From Nothophaeocryptopus gaeumannii (taxonomy: Eukaryota > Ascomycota > Dothideomycetes > Mycosphaerellales > Mycosphaerellaceae): a stretch of DNA of 64,000 bases. Numbering within the stretch: the first letter of the stretch is position 1; the number at the start of each line of letters is the position of its first letter. Shown here piece after piece: positions 32,222-43,392 of this stretch. Location: positions 186,001 through 250,000 of the forward strand of contig JASISA010000036.1 in NCBI GenBank assembly GCA_031771865.1. The letters run 5' to 3'. Below the pieces are notes generated by a model. The model was not told where the DNA came from. It made no database searches and saw nothing but the letters and a program-made list of their open reading frames with translations. Made by a program: the position numbers and the translations under genes.

Positions 32222-34339
32222 TTACAGGTCATTGGTGTCCCGTGAGTATCGGCTGGTCCTGCTCCAAGCCATAGAGTGCCGCTGAGCAGTCCGGAGTGTC
32301 TCCATGCTCACGCGTGGCGAAGTGTCGAACACAGAGCTTACGGGAGTATATCGTGATCTTCTGCTTCCAACACTGCCTTCGATGAGGCTGGAGGATCTTG
32401 AGGTCCGCAGAGAATGAGGTTGGCTATCGACGGCGGTGAAGGACTCCTCAGCCGAGCCTTCTATTGGAGAGAATACCGTAGAGCCGCGCTCACTGCTGTT
32501 GCTGCTTGGCACAGATATTGACATGCGCGATCGGTAGTCTGGAAGAGTCTCCGACGTGTATGACGGAAGAGTCGCGGTGCTGGCTCGTGACCGCGCGCTA
32601 GGGAGCGGAACAAGAGGCGGAGGTGGGTCCTCCATCGGTGTCCTTAGATCGTACCTACTCTCATCCACGCGGACCATGTTGGAAACGATCTCATGAGCGT
32701 GTCTTAGCTCACGGATTTCGGCCTCCATCACTTCTCCCTTCTCTGCTGCATCGGTGTCTTGCTCAAGAAACGCGTCTTGGAGTATGAGAGCGCGCTTCTC
32801 CTCGTAGTCCTCGATCCTAGGTGCTTCCGGCTGCGCTTTGAAGCAGTTGATAGCGGCGAGAAATGCGTTCCAGCGTCGACTCATCTCTGCTCGGCGTGCA
32901 GCGCGGCGGTATGCCCTCGCGTTCCGTCGCTCCTCGCGCTCTGCCATCCGATCTACCCTCTTTCTTGCGCTCATGCATTTGTTCCGGACGAACGAGAATA
33001 ATGCTGTAAGCCCAAAAGCGCCGGCAATAACCCCAAGAACCCGAATGAGCATGCTCTGCGGATACACAATGCTGACAGATTGCTTGACTGCCGCACCATT
33101 GGTGTGAAGGGCAAAGTAGCGGTTGCCGGATAGCGTCTCGTTGTTCTGTTTCTCCGAAGTTTGGATACCGCTCGGTACGTCATCGTCTTCTGGTTCCTCC
33201 TCGATGTCGATTAGATGTTGGGTATGAGAGTCCTGCATCTGTACATATTGGAAGTTAGGCTGAGTCTCGATGCCGACTTTATCGCATATTCGTTGAGCGA
33301 TGACTTTCGCAGCACAAACGATGCCATCGCACTCCGCCAGGAGATGTCGAAGAGTTGCCTGGTCTCGATGATCCTTCAGGCATCTCGAGATTGCGTGCTT
33401 TTTGGCAGCAATCTTGCACTCCAGGTCTCCAGCCTCCGCTTCTAACAACAACAGCGATTCAATCTCCGCCCCGATATCGAGCTCCGCCTCTCCGTGGTGA
33501 CCGTCGTGCGCATATTTGTCTAGCGGACTGACATCTAGGATAGTTTCTGAAGTGATCAAATTGGTCTTATGGCCGTCAATCTCTCCTGGATGCATGTCCG
33601 AGACGCGATAAAGTTGAAGCAGACGCTTTTCTGCGGCAGTGGGGGCTGATACTATATCAAGCTGAAAATGCGGTACTGCGAATTCGTCTACGGACAAGAT
33701 ATGGAAACTGATGTGCTGCTTGTCGTCCGGGCTATGAGAGGAGGGATGGTTCCAGTCCGTGGCAATGAAGCCAGAAAGTGAGACGTCAACAAAGTGAGCT
33801 GTTCCGCGCCTGTCCGAGATGGCCAGCACCTGTGTGTTGGGCGAGGCGACGGTTGCGTAGAAGCTTGAGATGGTGTTGTCAGCGGAGGCGGGATCCCATT
33901 TCACGTGCACGGGCTGATCATTCAGGGTGATATTAGTTTGAGATATGTTCTGCGTCGGATTGACGTTGAGTTCGAAGACCTGAGGCAAGTGTCAGTCCAA
34001 CAACAAGAAGAGGAGCTTGGGACACCGCGTCATCGTGAAACGAAGTGACTCGTAGAGGAAGTGCCAAGAGGGTTAGTCAGGGATCCCATACCAAAGGCGT
34101 CGTCAGCTTGTCGAAAGCCACGGCGAACTTCGTCCAGGCATTATCAAAATCTATAAGGCTGCAATCAGCATGTGCTCAGACGGAATTCGAGTAGGGTAGG
34201 CAGCTATACTAAAGTCTAGTATCTCGATCTCAGAAGAAGAGTCAGGAGTGGAGATGGAGGTGGAGTTGCGCATGCTGCCCATGGGAATCGGAAGGGCGGC
34301 CGCGAGCGAGAGAAGACTGCTGAAGAAGACCGAGCGCAT
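32222..34339 (-). CDS. Secretory-pathway single-span membrane protein
   Basis: Three exons: 34210-34339, 34092-34150 and 32222-33979, 648 residues. The start MRSVFFSSLLSLAAALPIPM is a signal peptide. A luminal/extracellular domain of about 330 residues contains NVNPTQNISQTNITLNDQP with Asn-glycosylation sequons. A single hydrophobic span follows (MLIRVLGVIAGAFGLTALFS), immediately followed by a very basic stretch (RNKCMSARKRVDRMAEREER), as expected for a type I membrane protein. The cytosolic tail of about 220 residues is disordered and Ser-rich. No known domain is recognised. The start at exon 1 is preferred because it supplies the signal peptide and joins in frame twice. Confidence 0.8.
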
Positions 34340-34738
34340 CGTGCTCGTGAGGTCGTGTTCCCTCACATAACCACTTAGTACCTCCTGATGTTGTCTCGAA
34401 AAGCAGAGCAAATGAGCGAGTGGAAGGGAGAAGTTACCTTTGCGAAAGCTGTCTTTCTATCTTGCCGCCTGATCCTCTGCTCCTACGTACTCAGCCTCTC
34501 TCCAAGATCGCTCTCGCATTTGAACTTGACTTTGGCCAAGCCGCACGTGGCCGGCCCGCAGAAGCCGTTCATCCCGTTCAGTCAATTGCAGCATCAAATT
34601 TTGACTTGCGGCATAGGTCCCATATCCGAACTTGCTCGACTGACGACAACGACGCAACGAGGGCAACATAAACATCATGCACCGGTAGCATATCAAAGCA
34701 CCACATCCATCCTCGACGATCGCATACCACACCTCAAC
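34340..34738. other. Divergent promoter region
   Basis: About 400 bases between the membrane protein gene (minus) and lsm4 (plus). No specific site was identified. Confidence 0.45.
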
Positions 34739-35190
34739 ATGGTAAGCCCCTCAAAACACCACATACCTCAATCTCCGCTCACGGGACAGGCACTAACATC
34801 ACGACCTACCAGCTCCCTCTCGGCCTCCTCACCGCGGCGCAAGGCCACCCCATGCTCGTCGAGCTCAAATCCGGCGAGACCATGAACGGCCACCTCGTCT
34901 CCTGCGATACCTACATGAACATCACCCTCAAAGAAGTCGTCCAAACCAGTCCGGATGGAGACAAATTCTTTAGACTCGCGGAATGCTATGTGAGGGGGAA
35001 CAACATCAAGTACCTTCGGATACCAGATGAAGTGGTGGATACGGTGAAGGAGCAGCAGGCGAATCAGCCGGCGCAGCGAGGTGGGCGAGGTGGACATCAG
35101 CGAGGTGATCATCATGGAGGTGGACGGGGTGATAGAGGGCGGGGAAGAGGGAGGGGTGGGCCTGGTAGGGGAAGAGGACGCGGCGCCTAA
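34739..35190 (+). CDS. lsm4: Lsm4, U6 snRNA/mRNA-decay Sm-like protein
   Basis: Subunit of the Lsm2-8 (nuclear, U6 snRNP) and Lsm1-7 (cytoplasmic decapping) rings. 126 residues. The first exon is only the ATG (34739-34741), followed by a GTAAGC donor and a 71-base intron; exon 2 is 34813-35190. The Sm1 motif is GHPMLVELKSGETMNGHLVSCD with NITLKEV, and the Sm2 motif is CYVRGNNIKYLRIPDEV. An Arg-Gly-rich tail (RGRGRGRGGPGRGRGRGA) follows, as in other Lsm4 proteins, where it promotes P-body assembly. Confidence 0.95.
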
Positions 35191-35715
35191 GCCTCTACAG
35201 TTGGACAAGAGGATGTGGTGCCATGAGACACGAACGGGATCCTGGAACAGAAGAAGATGGATGAGATATCGGCAAATGCCTGGGAAAGCTCGCCTCATCC
35301 TGAAAGTCAATTCTCTATGAGGAACGAAGAAAGGCTTTCCGTCCGGCCAGGATCAAAGGGGACAATACGCGAAGGAGAAGAAATGATGCCTCTGAACAGT
35401 GCTCGCGGCGCTCGATCGGGTTCGAAGCATGAGATCCTGAAAAGCGAATTCGTCGGCGCAACAGACGTCCGACGGTAGCCACGAGTTTCGGCGAACAGCG
35501 CAGCAATAGCAATTGCGAAATTGAAAGGCGAAGACAAAGAGCATAGGAACTCAATCTCCGAGCGACTTTTCTGATTCTCTATTCCGTCATCTTGACTCTC
35601 GCTAAAGGGTATCTAAATATGCAATGCCTTTCTTCTGCTCGAATCGAGCCGATTCTTTTTGTTCGCCATGCTAGCCTTGCCACTGTCGCGGCTACTTTAT
35701 CTTTGCCAATTCTTC
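35191..35715. other. Intergenic, no gene seen
   Basis: About 525 bases between convergent lsm4 and the macrodomain gene. No supported feature. Confidence 0.45.
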
Positions 35716-36673
35716 CTAGACCTTGGCAAACTCGTCGAGCTTTTGCTTCTTAGGCTCAGGCTCGTCTTCCTGCTTAGGCTCCTTGGTCGGCACGTCCGGC
35801 AGATCGGGCATCGTACTGCTCTCGTCTTTCAATTCACTCGACTCTAATGCCTCTGCTTCCTTACTGTCGGCCCCGACACTTGACTCCGCTGCGGTTAACT
35901 CATCCTCCTCCTTGGACTCGGTGGTCTCTGGAGCGTTGACAGGTGGGAAGTATTTTCTGGTAGTTAAAGTCAGCTCTTCCATGTCCATATTTCGAGCTCG
36001 CATGCTTGGACAAGACTCACGGGATGAAGAACTCATACGCCACCTGGTCCTTTGCCATGAACTGACAGAAGACGATCCTGTCCATCTTGGCTGCTCTCTC
36101 CTCATCCTTCTCCAACCAGCCCTTCACAGCCTGAATCGCTGTCTCAGCAGCCTCGTCGCTTGGATAGCCATAGACACCAGTGCTTAGTGCGCTGAAAGCG
36201 ATGCTCTTGCAGTCGTTCTCCACAGCAAGATCCAGACTCGTGGTGTAGCAGCCTTGCAATAGACTCGTATGCTTGCCCTCCTTCTTCGTCCTCCAATACA
36301 CCGGTCCCACGGCATGAATCACCTTCTTACATGGCAACTCATACGCTCCTGTGATCTTCGCGCTTCCTGTGTCGCAACCATATAGTGCCCTGCATTCTTT
36401 CACGAGGTCTGGGCCTGCCTTAGCGTGGATGGCTCCGTCGACTCCGCCGCCGCCTAGGAGTGATTCGTTTGCCGCGTTAACGATCGCGTCGGTTTCGAGG
36501 CGTGTGATGTCTGTACGTATAATTGAGATTTTGTCGTTGAATTTTGAGGTTGCGTTTGAGACGGGCGAGCCTGTAGGCTCCAGCTTGTTGAGCTTGTAAA
36601 GGAGGTTGAGGGGGACGATCTCGGAGAGAGGGATTGTTGACATTCTGGAGGCGACTCGGGTGAGTGTTCGCAT
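35716..36673 (-). CDS. Macrodomain ADP-ribose hydrolase (MacroD-type)
   Basis: Two exons, 36021-36673 and 35716-35956, 297 residues; the 64-base intron has a GTGAGT donor. The macrodomain fills about residues 45-217. Catalytic-loop motifs of the MacroD class are intact: DAIVNAANESLLGGGGVDGA and SALSTGVYGYPSDEAA, with GPVYW in between. Such enzymes remove ADP-ribose from glutamate/aspartate and hydrolyse O-acetyl-ADP-ribose. The second exon encodes an acidic disordered tail ending PEPKKQKLDEFAKV, with a possible nuclear signal. A Met at 36643 is an alternative start. It is divergent from the Gln-tRNA synthetase gene. Confidence 0.92.
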
Positions 36674-36958
36674 GCGGTGGTGTTGTTATGAAGCCGAGTA
36701 AATGTCGAAGTCAGGTAGCTTGTAGAAGTCCACAAAGGTGTTTCATGGAGCTCAAGCAGCAGTCGCGTGTGCACGTCCTTTTCATCTTCACATGCAGCCC
36801 CACCATCACAGAGGGAAGGTGGCGCGGGGACTTCGCGCAACAAAGGCAGGGGCGTTTCAAGCAGTCATTCCGAATTTCTGACTCGAAGTCGTGCGCCTTC
36901 CTTTAAGCACAACATCCACAATCTTCGCCGTTGGATTCCGTTAATACACTCGCGAGCA

Positions 36959-39064
36959 ATGGCTGATCCAGCACCGGGCGGAGAGCCCAAAATCTCTAAG
37001 CGCGCCGCAGAGAAAGAGGCAAAGAAAGCGGCAGCCAAAGCGAAGAAGGATGCCGCCAAAGCAGCAGCACCAGCTGCAGTCAACACTGGCGGCCAACCAG
37101 CTAAAGCCAGCCCTCCCGTCGATGCTTTCAAGGCCGGCTGGCTAAAGGGAGTTTACAACGAGAAACCTGTCAAGGATGTCCAAACGCGATTCCCTCCCGA
37201 ACCGAACGGATACCTGCACATCGGCCACGCCAAAGCCATCACCGTCAACTTTGGCTTTGCCCGCAGCTATGGCGGCAAGTGCAACCTACGTTTCGACGAC
37301 ACCAACCCGGCGAAGGAAGAAGAGCAGTTCTTCAACAGTATTAAGGAGATGGTGAGCTGGCTCGGCTTCGAACCAGCGAGGATCACTCACTCGAGCGACG
37401 ACTTCGACAAGCTATATGAGTTGGCGGAAAAATTGATTAAACGAGGTAAGGCATACGTGTGTTTCTGCTCAGCGGAAGAGGTCAAGGCAGGGCGTGGTGG
37501 TAAGGAGCATGGGCCGAGGAGTGCGTGCAAGGACTGGTCTGCGACTGTGGAGAAGAATCTGGAAGAGTTCAGGGCTATGCGAGATGGCAAGTACGAGCAG
37601 GGACAGGCACATTTGAGAATGAAGCAATATCTGGCTACAAAGCCGGAGGAGTACGAGGTCAATGAGGACGATATTGAGGAGGTGAAGAAAGAGAAGGCCA
37701 AGCTGAAGAGTCTGGCTGCAAATCCAGCTCTTTGGGACGTTGCGGCCTACAGAATCAAGAAGGAGAACTATCATCACCGCACTGGAACCAAATGGCGGAT
37801 CTATCCGACATACGAGTTCACACATTGTCTTTGCGATTCTTTCGAAGGCATCACGCACAGTCTCTGTACTGTCGAGTTTGAGACGCTCCGCCCTGCGTAC
37901 AACTGGCTATTGGAGGCACTCGATCACAAGATTTCTGGAAGCGACGAGAAAGGGCCAATGCAGCGAGAGTATGGCAGACTGAACGTCGAGGGAACTATCC
38001 TGTCAAAACGACGGATTGCCATGCTGGTCAACGGCACTACCGTTGGTGGTGATGCTCCCGACCCAGTCGACGAGGCGGCGGACGGGGTTGATGAGATCAA
38101 CTTAGAAGAAGAGGGTACTGAGGAGCCCGAGACCACCAACGAGGCGAGCAAAGCTGTGACGAATGGGACTGGTCGCAAGATCCCACCAGTGGTGCGTGAT
38201 TGGAACGACCCTAGACTCTTCACGTTGGTCGCTCTTCGCCGACGTGGTGTGCCACCTGGCGCCCTGAAGAAGTTTGTCCTCGATCTTGGCGTCACGAAAG
38301 CCAACGCAAACACAGCTACACACTTCCTCGATGCAAGCATCAGAACATACCTCGAGCGCACTGTCCCACGCTTGATGCTGGTCCTCGACCCGATCAAGGT
38401 CACCTTTACGAACCTTCCAGACGACTACGTGGAGGAGTGTGAAGCTCCGTTCGACCCTCAAGACAAGGAGAAGGGCACACGCAAGATTCCTTTCACAAAG
38501 ACAATCTGCATTGATCGCGAGGACTTTCGGGAAGCTGACGACCCAGACTTCTTCCGCCTCTCTCCAGGTCAGTCAGTTGACCTGCTCTACGCCAGTCATC
38601 CTCTCAAAGTCCTCTCCTTGGACAAAGACGAGAGCGGCAAGGTCATCGGAATCCAGGCTCAGTACGGCTCGGACGTACCACCTGGTAGGGCACGTATTCA
38701 CTGGGTTGGCGAATCCAAGGCACACAATAGCCCGATCAAAGCAGAATGCCGTATCTTCAACCCACTCTTCAAGACTGCCAAGCCGAACGAGCTTGACTGG
38801 AAGAATGGCGGCTACTACGACGATGTCAACCCAGAGTCGGAGGTCGTGTACAAAGACGCCCTGATTGAACCTGGCTTCAAGGACATCAGAGCCAGAGCAC
38901 CTTGGCCGAAAGAGGAGGGTGAGGCGAAGGGAACGGCTGACAAGAGCAGCGTACGATTCCAGGCCGTGCGGACTGCGTACTTTGCAGAGGACTCTGACTC
39001 CACAGAAGACCACCTGGTCTTCAATCGCATCGTAACCCTGAAGGAAGACACTGGGAAGAAGTAG
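36959..39064 (+). CDS. gln4: Glutaminyl-tRNA synthetase
   Basis: Class I aminoacyl-tRNA synthetase charging tRNA-Gln. Intronless, 701 residues from the ATG at 36959. A Lys/Ala-rich N-terminal extension (about 1-45) precedes the catalytic core with PPEPNGYLHIGHAKA (HIGH at 87-90), the FDDTNP block and LSKRR as the KMSKS equivalent. The beta-barrel anticodon-binding domain begins near VTFTNLPDDYVEE. Two insertions are unusual: a charged stretch before NPALWDVAAYRI (about 25 residues) and an acidic Glu/Pro/Thr-rich insert of about 50 residues right after LSKRRIAMLVNG. The longer upstream frame opening at 36767 is not needed. Confidence 0.96.
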   Translation: MADPAPGGEPKISKRAAEKEAKKAAAKAKKDAAKAAAPAAVNTGGQPAKASPPVDAFKAGWLKGVYNEKPVKDVQTRFPPEPNGYLHIGHAKAITVNFGFARSYGGKCNLRFDDTNPAKEEEQFFNSIKEMVSWLGFEPARITHSSDDFDKLYELAEKLIKRGKAYVCFCSAEEVKAGRGGKEHGPRSACKDWSATVEKNLEEFRAMRDGKYEQGQAHLRMKQYLATKPEEYEVNEDDIEEVKKEKAKLKSLAANPALWDVAAYRIKKENYHHRTGTKWRIYPTYEFTHCLCDSFEGITHSLCTVEFETLRPAYNWLLEALDHKISGSDEKGPMQREYGRLNVEGTILSKRRIAMLVNGTTVGGDAPDPVDEAADGVDEINLEEEGTEEPETTNEASKAVTNGTGRKIPPVVRDWNDPRLFTLVALRRRGVPPGALKKFVLDLGVTKANANTATHFLDASIRTYLERTVPRLMLVLDPIKVTFTNLPDDYVEECEAPFDPQDKEKGTRKIPFTKTICIDREDFREADDPDFFRLSPGQSVDLLYASHPLKVLSLDKDESGKVIGIQAQYGSDVPPGRARIHWVGESKAHNSPIKAECRIFNPLFKTAKPNELDWKNGGYYDDVNPESEVVYKDALIEPGFKDIRARAPWPKEEGEAKGTADKSSVRFQAVRTAYFAEDSDSTEDHLVFNRIVTLKEDTGKK

Positions 39065-39716
39065 TGATGTAGCAGATGTTTGGAGCGCGGCGTTGAGGTG
39101 ACGAAAAAATAGATACCCAGAGCATCAAGAAGGCGCGTTGGGTTTTGAAGAGAGCTTGCAGGTGTTACAGCGCGGTATGCATCGCTTCCTCAGAGACAGC
39201 TAATGAAAGAGAGTGGCAGATTGCTGCTCACGGTTACGAAGACTTTCTCTCTCTCGCAGTCTTTCCCGATACGAAGATCCATGATCGATCCAGGCTCGTG
39301 GACGCTGATTTCAAGCTAGACGTAAAGTGCCCTTTTCAGGTACAAGTCTTGCTAGAATACGAGGAGGGCTAGAGCGGCTGGTATTCAGGCGAAACGCGCA
39401 TTCTCAGACGCCAAACGCCAGAAAAATGCATTGAGAGTGCCGCCAAAGGGATGATTCCTCATGCCTCTCCTGAGAGCTACGTCCTCACACGTGGCCGAGC
39501 AGCCAAGCATTCAGTGACAGCTATCTTTGGGATCCACAGTTCAGTGGTCGAGAAATACACAATTACATGCCTCCGCGTCGCTCTGCCGCTTAGTGGAGTC
39601 TTCAGCTGGCATGGAGGACTCTAAAAAGCATGGAGACTGCCCGTCTCAACCGCGAGCCTCTGGTGAGTCGCTGAATCACCAATACTTGCTAACCAAAGTC
39701 TTTCATTTCGCCTATC
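39065..39716. other. Intergenic, no gene seen
   Basis: About 650 bases. It likely holds the gln4 3' region and the promoter of the secreted protein gene. No feature supported. Confidence 0.45.
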
Positions 39717-42073
39717 ATGGTCACTCGTTCTTCGTTCATCGTCATTGCTGGCGCCTCGTTAGCTGGTGCGCAAACTACTGGAACGTCGTCGCCAGTCGTG
39801 TCTGCAGACTCATCATTGACTTCGGCCTCGCCCTTGGACTCAACACTCATAGTACCGACTCCCTTCTTGTTGTCAACCGATGTATCGAGTAGCTCATCAG
39901 ATGTGCTCACTCCATCGTTGACGACCTCAGACGTGAGCTCAACATCAAGCTCGGCCGCTACTTCCACTGGGTTCACCACCAGCTTTTCTTACCAACTTAC
40001 GGAGGTGATCTCCTCAACAGCTTCACCTCTGGACTCCACATCCGGATCATCGACTGAAGGACTAGCCAGTTCTACCTCTTCACTGTCTACAGAGGCCACT
40101 ACTCCATCTCAAGCCTTTGATGTGAGCTCGACGTCAACTTTGTCCGTTGCCTCGACTGGATTCATCACGAGCTTTTCCTACCAATCTACGGAGTCTCCCT
40201 CCTCAACAGCTTCGCTTCTGGACTCCACATCCGAATTACCAACTGCAGAAGCATCGAATTCAACCCTTTTCCTGTCTACGGAGACTACGTCTTCGTCAAC
40301 AGTCTTGGATGTGGACTCGGCATCAAGCTCGTCCGCTGCTTCGACTGGACTCACGACAAGCTTGTCCTACGAGCCCACGGCCTCCTCATCACTGCCAGCT
40401 CCGACTTCGAACTTAACATCGACACCGTCCACTGCAGGCTTGTCAACATCCTTCTCAATCCTACCGATCGAGACTTCTTCATCTGCAGCATCTTCGATCC
40501 TGAGCTCTTTATCGAAATCTTACGCTGCTTCGACGGAATTTATCACTAGCTTCTCCTACGAGCCGACGGCATCCTCTTTATCCTCAGCTTCGGCCATCAA
40601 CTCCACATCCACCGCATTGACTGCATCTCTATCAATCAGCTTTTCGTACCTGCCAACAGAGACTTCGTCAGCGTCGCCCCCGTTTCTGAACTCAACCTCG
40701 AGCGCTGCCGCCGCCTCCACGGGATTATCATTCTCATATCAGCCCACTGGAGCTTCTTCCGCGGTATCGTCGACGCTGAACACAACATCGAGCGCTCTCG
40801 CTGTTTCAACTGGACTCTTAACCCGATCCTCGTACCAGCCTACCGGAGTCTCTCTCTCGGTATCGCCGACCCTGAACTCAACATCGGCGGCCTTCGCGAC
40901 ATCCGTTGGGTCTACTGAATTGGGGGTATCGACTGTTGTGGTCACGCCTGTGCCAGCTTCCTCGAGCGTGGTATCAACAATAAGCCCGTCTTCCCTGGCT
41001 GCCACTCCAGAAATCACGAGCTACAGCTCCACCTTGGCTACGAGTGTTTTGCGTCCCTCAAAATCTTCCAATGGCTCACCTAGTCGACCTGAGGAGACCG
41101 GACTCATCTGTCCAATGGATAACAATACCATCTACACAGCTCCATCTGGCCAAGACTTCCAAATCGAATGCTCCATTGATCACGTCGCTGGTGATCTTCA
41201 CATGGACTACGTCGATAGCTTCCAGGACTGTTGACCTTTGTGATGAGACAGATGACTGTGTCGATGTTTCTCTTTCGGGATCGGCTTGCTATATGAAGTC
41301 AGTCCTTGGTGCCGCTCTTGCTGATGACGGGATTCTAGGGGCAAAATTGATCGGAGCCAAGTCGCCCGTCCAATGCCCTACTTCGGATGGAGCGAACTAC
41401 ACAACTGAGAACGACCAGACGTTCGTGGTTGAGTGTGGTATCGATCATGCTGGTGGCGATCTCCGTGGACTCAATATGGCCGGTGATGTCGCGGTGAGGT
41501 GGCTTGGTCAATGTATCGAGACTTGTGGGAACACTACGGGCTGTGTGGATGTCAGCTTGAGTGGACGTAAGTCATCTTCCATGTTGTAGTGTTTGTTCCG
41601 AAAACGACGTACTGACCTCCGATCCAGGCACTTGCTACCTCAAGAGCACTATCGGAGCAACAGTCTCCAACAACGGAATCAGCGGAGCTCGCCTCCTCTC
41701 CCCCCTCCCATCCTCAAGCACAACAACCACTACCTCCTCCGCCCCAACCCCAACCCCAGTCCCAGAAACCTGCGATACCGAAGCCCCCCTCTGTCCCGCC
41801 TGCAATAATACGGTCCTCTACTCGGAAGACTCCGACAATACCGTTGCTTTCAAGATCGAATGCGGTATCGACCATGCCGGAGGCGTTATGACCGGCGAGG
41901 ATAATCAACATGTAGGGCTTAGAGGAACGAGGAGGTTTAGAAATTGTTTTGAGGACTGCGCTGCCACCGAAGGGTGCGTAGATGCGAGCTTCCAGGGGGA
42001 TACGTGTTATTTGAAAGAATCGGTTGGGCCGACTATTTATTCGAGCGTGGTTTGGGGCGCGAGGCTGATTTAA
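39717..42073 (+). CDS. Secreted Ser/Thr-rich protein with three Cys-rich (PAN-like) modules; frameshifted
   Basis: A signal peptide (MVTRSSFIVIAGASLAGAQT) is followed by about 430 residues of Ser/Thr-rich, presumably O-glycosylated repeats. The repeated core is like STGFTTSFSYQPTESSSS. Three Cys-rich modules follow, each with IEC-IDHAGG-type, C-x3-C and GCVDVSLSG-type blocks and a CYxK segment, resembling PAN/apple modules of fungal surface proteins. Module 1 is broken: the frame from 39717 stops at 41232-41234 just after FQDC, and the continuation VDLCDETDDCVDVSLSG is in the next frame, so about two bases are missing near 41229. The last module is joined by an intron from a GTAAGT donor after about 41569 to an acceptor near 41628. 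The frame then runs to 42073. No membrane span or GPI signal is seen. Confidence 0.7.
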
Positions 42074-42403
42074 TCGCCGTCAAGCATTAGCACAGATGTC
42101 TGATTGAAAGGCAAGAGAAAAGAGCGATTGCAGGAGAGGATGTCCTGTTCTTAACAGAAGATCCGAAGGTACAAGTTGCAAGTAACGAAACATAACGGCC
42201 TGCAACATCATCATCATCGTTGACAAACCTGTCTACTCCCTCCACATGTCTGCCTCAGGCCCCCTTCCTCGGTATCTCCTACCGAAACTCAAAGCTGCAC
42301 CCAAGCTTCAGCCTCCCAAACTATAATTGCGGTGATGCTCTCTCTCCCCGGTCTATCAACAGCACTGTGCCAATATCAACAAGCCAAGGAAGATGCAATA
42401 GCA
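42074..42403. other. Intergenic, no gene seen
   Basis: About 330 bases. The frame of pex4 is open upstream to a Met at 42332, but conserved E2 sequence begins only at 42404. Confidence 0.4.
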
Positions 42404-42951
42404 ATGGCCTCCAAACGGCTCATCAAAGAGCTCGACGCGTTCAATCGCGACCCTTCACCGGCCCTCTCTCTTCTCGAACCTATACACGATGACGATCTAT
42501 TTAACTTGACGGCTGTGTTGAGAGGGCCCGAGGGGACTGCGTATGAAGGTGGGTCTAACCTACTATGTAGAGGAGTGAGGCTATAGCGCTGGGGAGAGCA
42601 TGATCGCTAACTGATCGTGTTCTCGTTCTAGGTGGTCGATGGGACCTCTCCATCTCTATCCCCTCACAATATCCGAACGTTCCTCCTGAAGTCCGATTTC
42701 AGACGCCCATTGTTCATCCGAATGTGAATTTCAAAACGGGAGAAATCTGTTTGGATTTGTTGAAGAGTAGTTGGACGCCGGCATATGGTATCGTGAGCAC
42801 ACTAGAGGCTGTGGCACAGCTCTTGAGCGCGGGAGGAGAGCCGGATAGCCCTTTGAACATCGATATTGCGAAGCTGTTAAGAGACGGTGACTTGGTGGGT
42901 GCGGAGGCGTTGGTGAGGTTCTATACGCGTTTGTTGGCGACGCCGAGATGA
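42404..42951 (+). CDS. pex4: Ubiquitin-conjugating enzyme E2, Pex4-like
   Basis: 154 residues from exons 42404-42548 and 42632-42951 (83-base intron, GTGGGT donor, TAG acceptor). The UBC fold is complete: KRLIKELDAF helix 1, WDLSISIPSQYPNVPPEVRF, the HPN motif (77-79) and catalytic Cys88 in GEICLDLLKSSWTPAYGI. The ICLDLLK-WTP block and the size match Pex4, the peroxisomal E2 that monoubiquitinates the Pex5 import receptor for recycling. A Met at 42332 in frame would add 24 residues without family support. Assignment to Pex4 rather than another E2 is likely but not proven. Confidence 0.87.
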
Positions 42952-43392
42952 TTGCGGATGCCTATCATATGGGGTAACGATGTGTCGGGGCACAGGTCGT
43001 TTTCCGAACGACAGCAGACAGGTGGATGCGAGCAGGAGAACCAGAAGGCCTGGATCGAGGATCTCACTGATGCCCTCTCACGTTTGGAACATTGACACGA
43101 ACCCGACGGACTCCAGCTCGGCTCTCTTCGGTGTAGTCTCTACATTGCACCGAGAGACAACGAACGAAGCACGACTTCTCACAGCCTGCTCAATCATGCA
43201 TCACTGCAAAGGCGTATGTACATTGTTCATTACTGTATACTCATTACTTTTACTCCCTCCTCGCAAGTAAGCGGTATAGTTAGGCCCGTCTCCCTATCTA
43301 TTCCCACTTACTTCCCGGCCTGAAGCTCCTCGGCTTCAAACCCTTCCGGATCCACTCCTACCTGCATACTTCGGATTCTGCTCATCATACTT
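42952..43392. other. Intergenic, no gene seen
   Basis: About 440 bases between convergent pex4 and the phosphatase gene. Nothing recognised. Confidence 0.45.

Noticed and set aside
36767..36958. N-terminal extension of the Gln-tRNA synthetase frame by 64 codons
   Set aside because: Overlaps the divergent promoter and has no family support; the ATG at 36959 gives a normal start.
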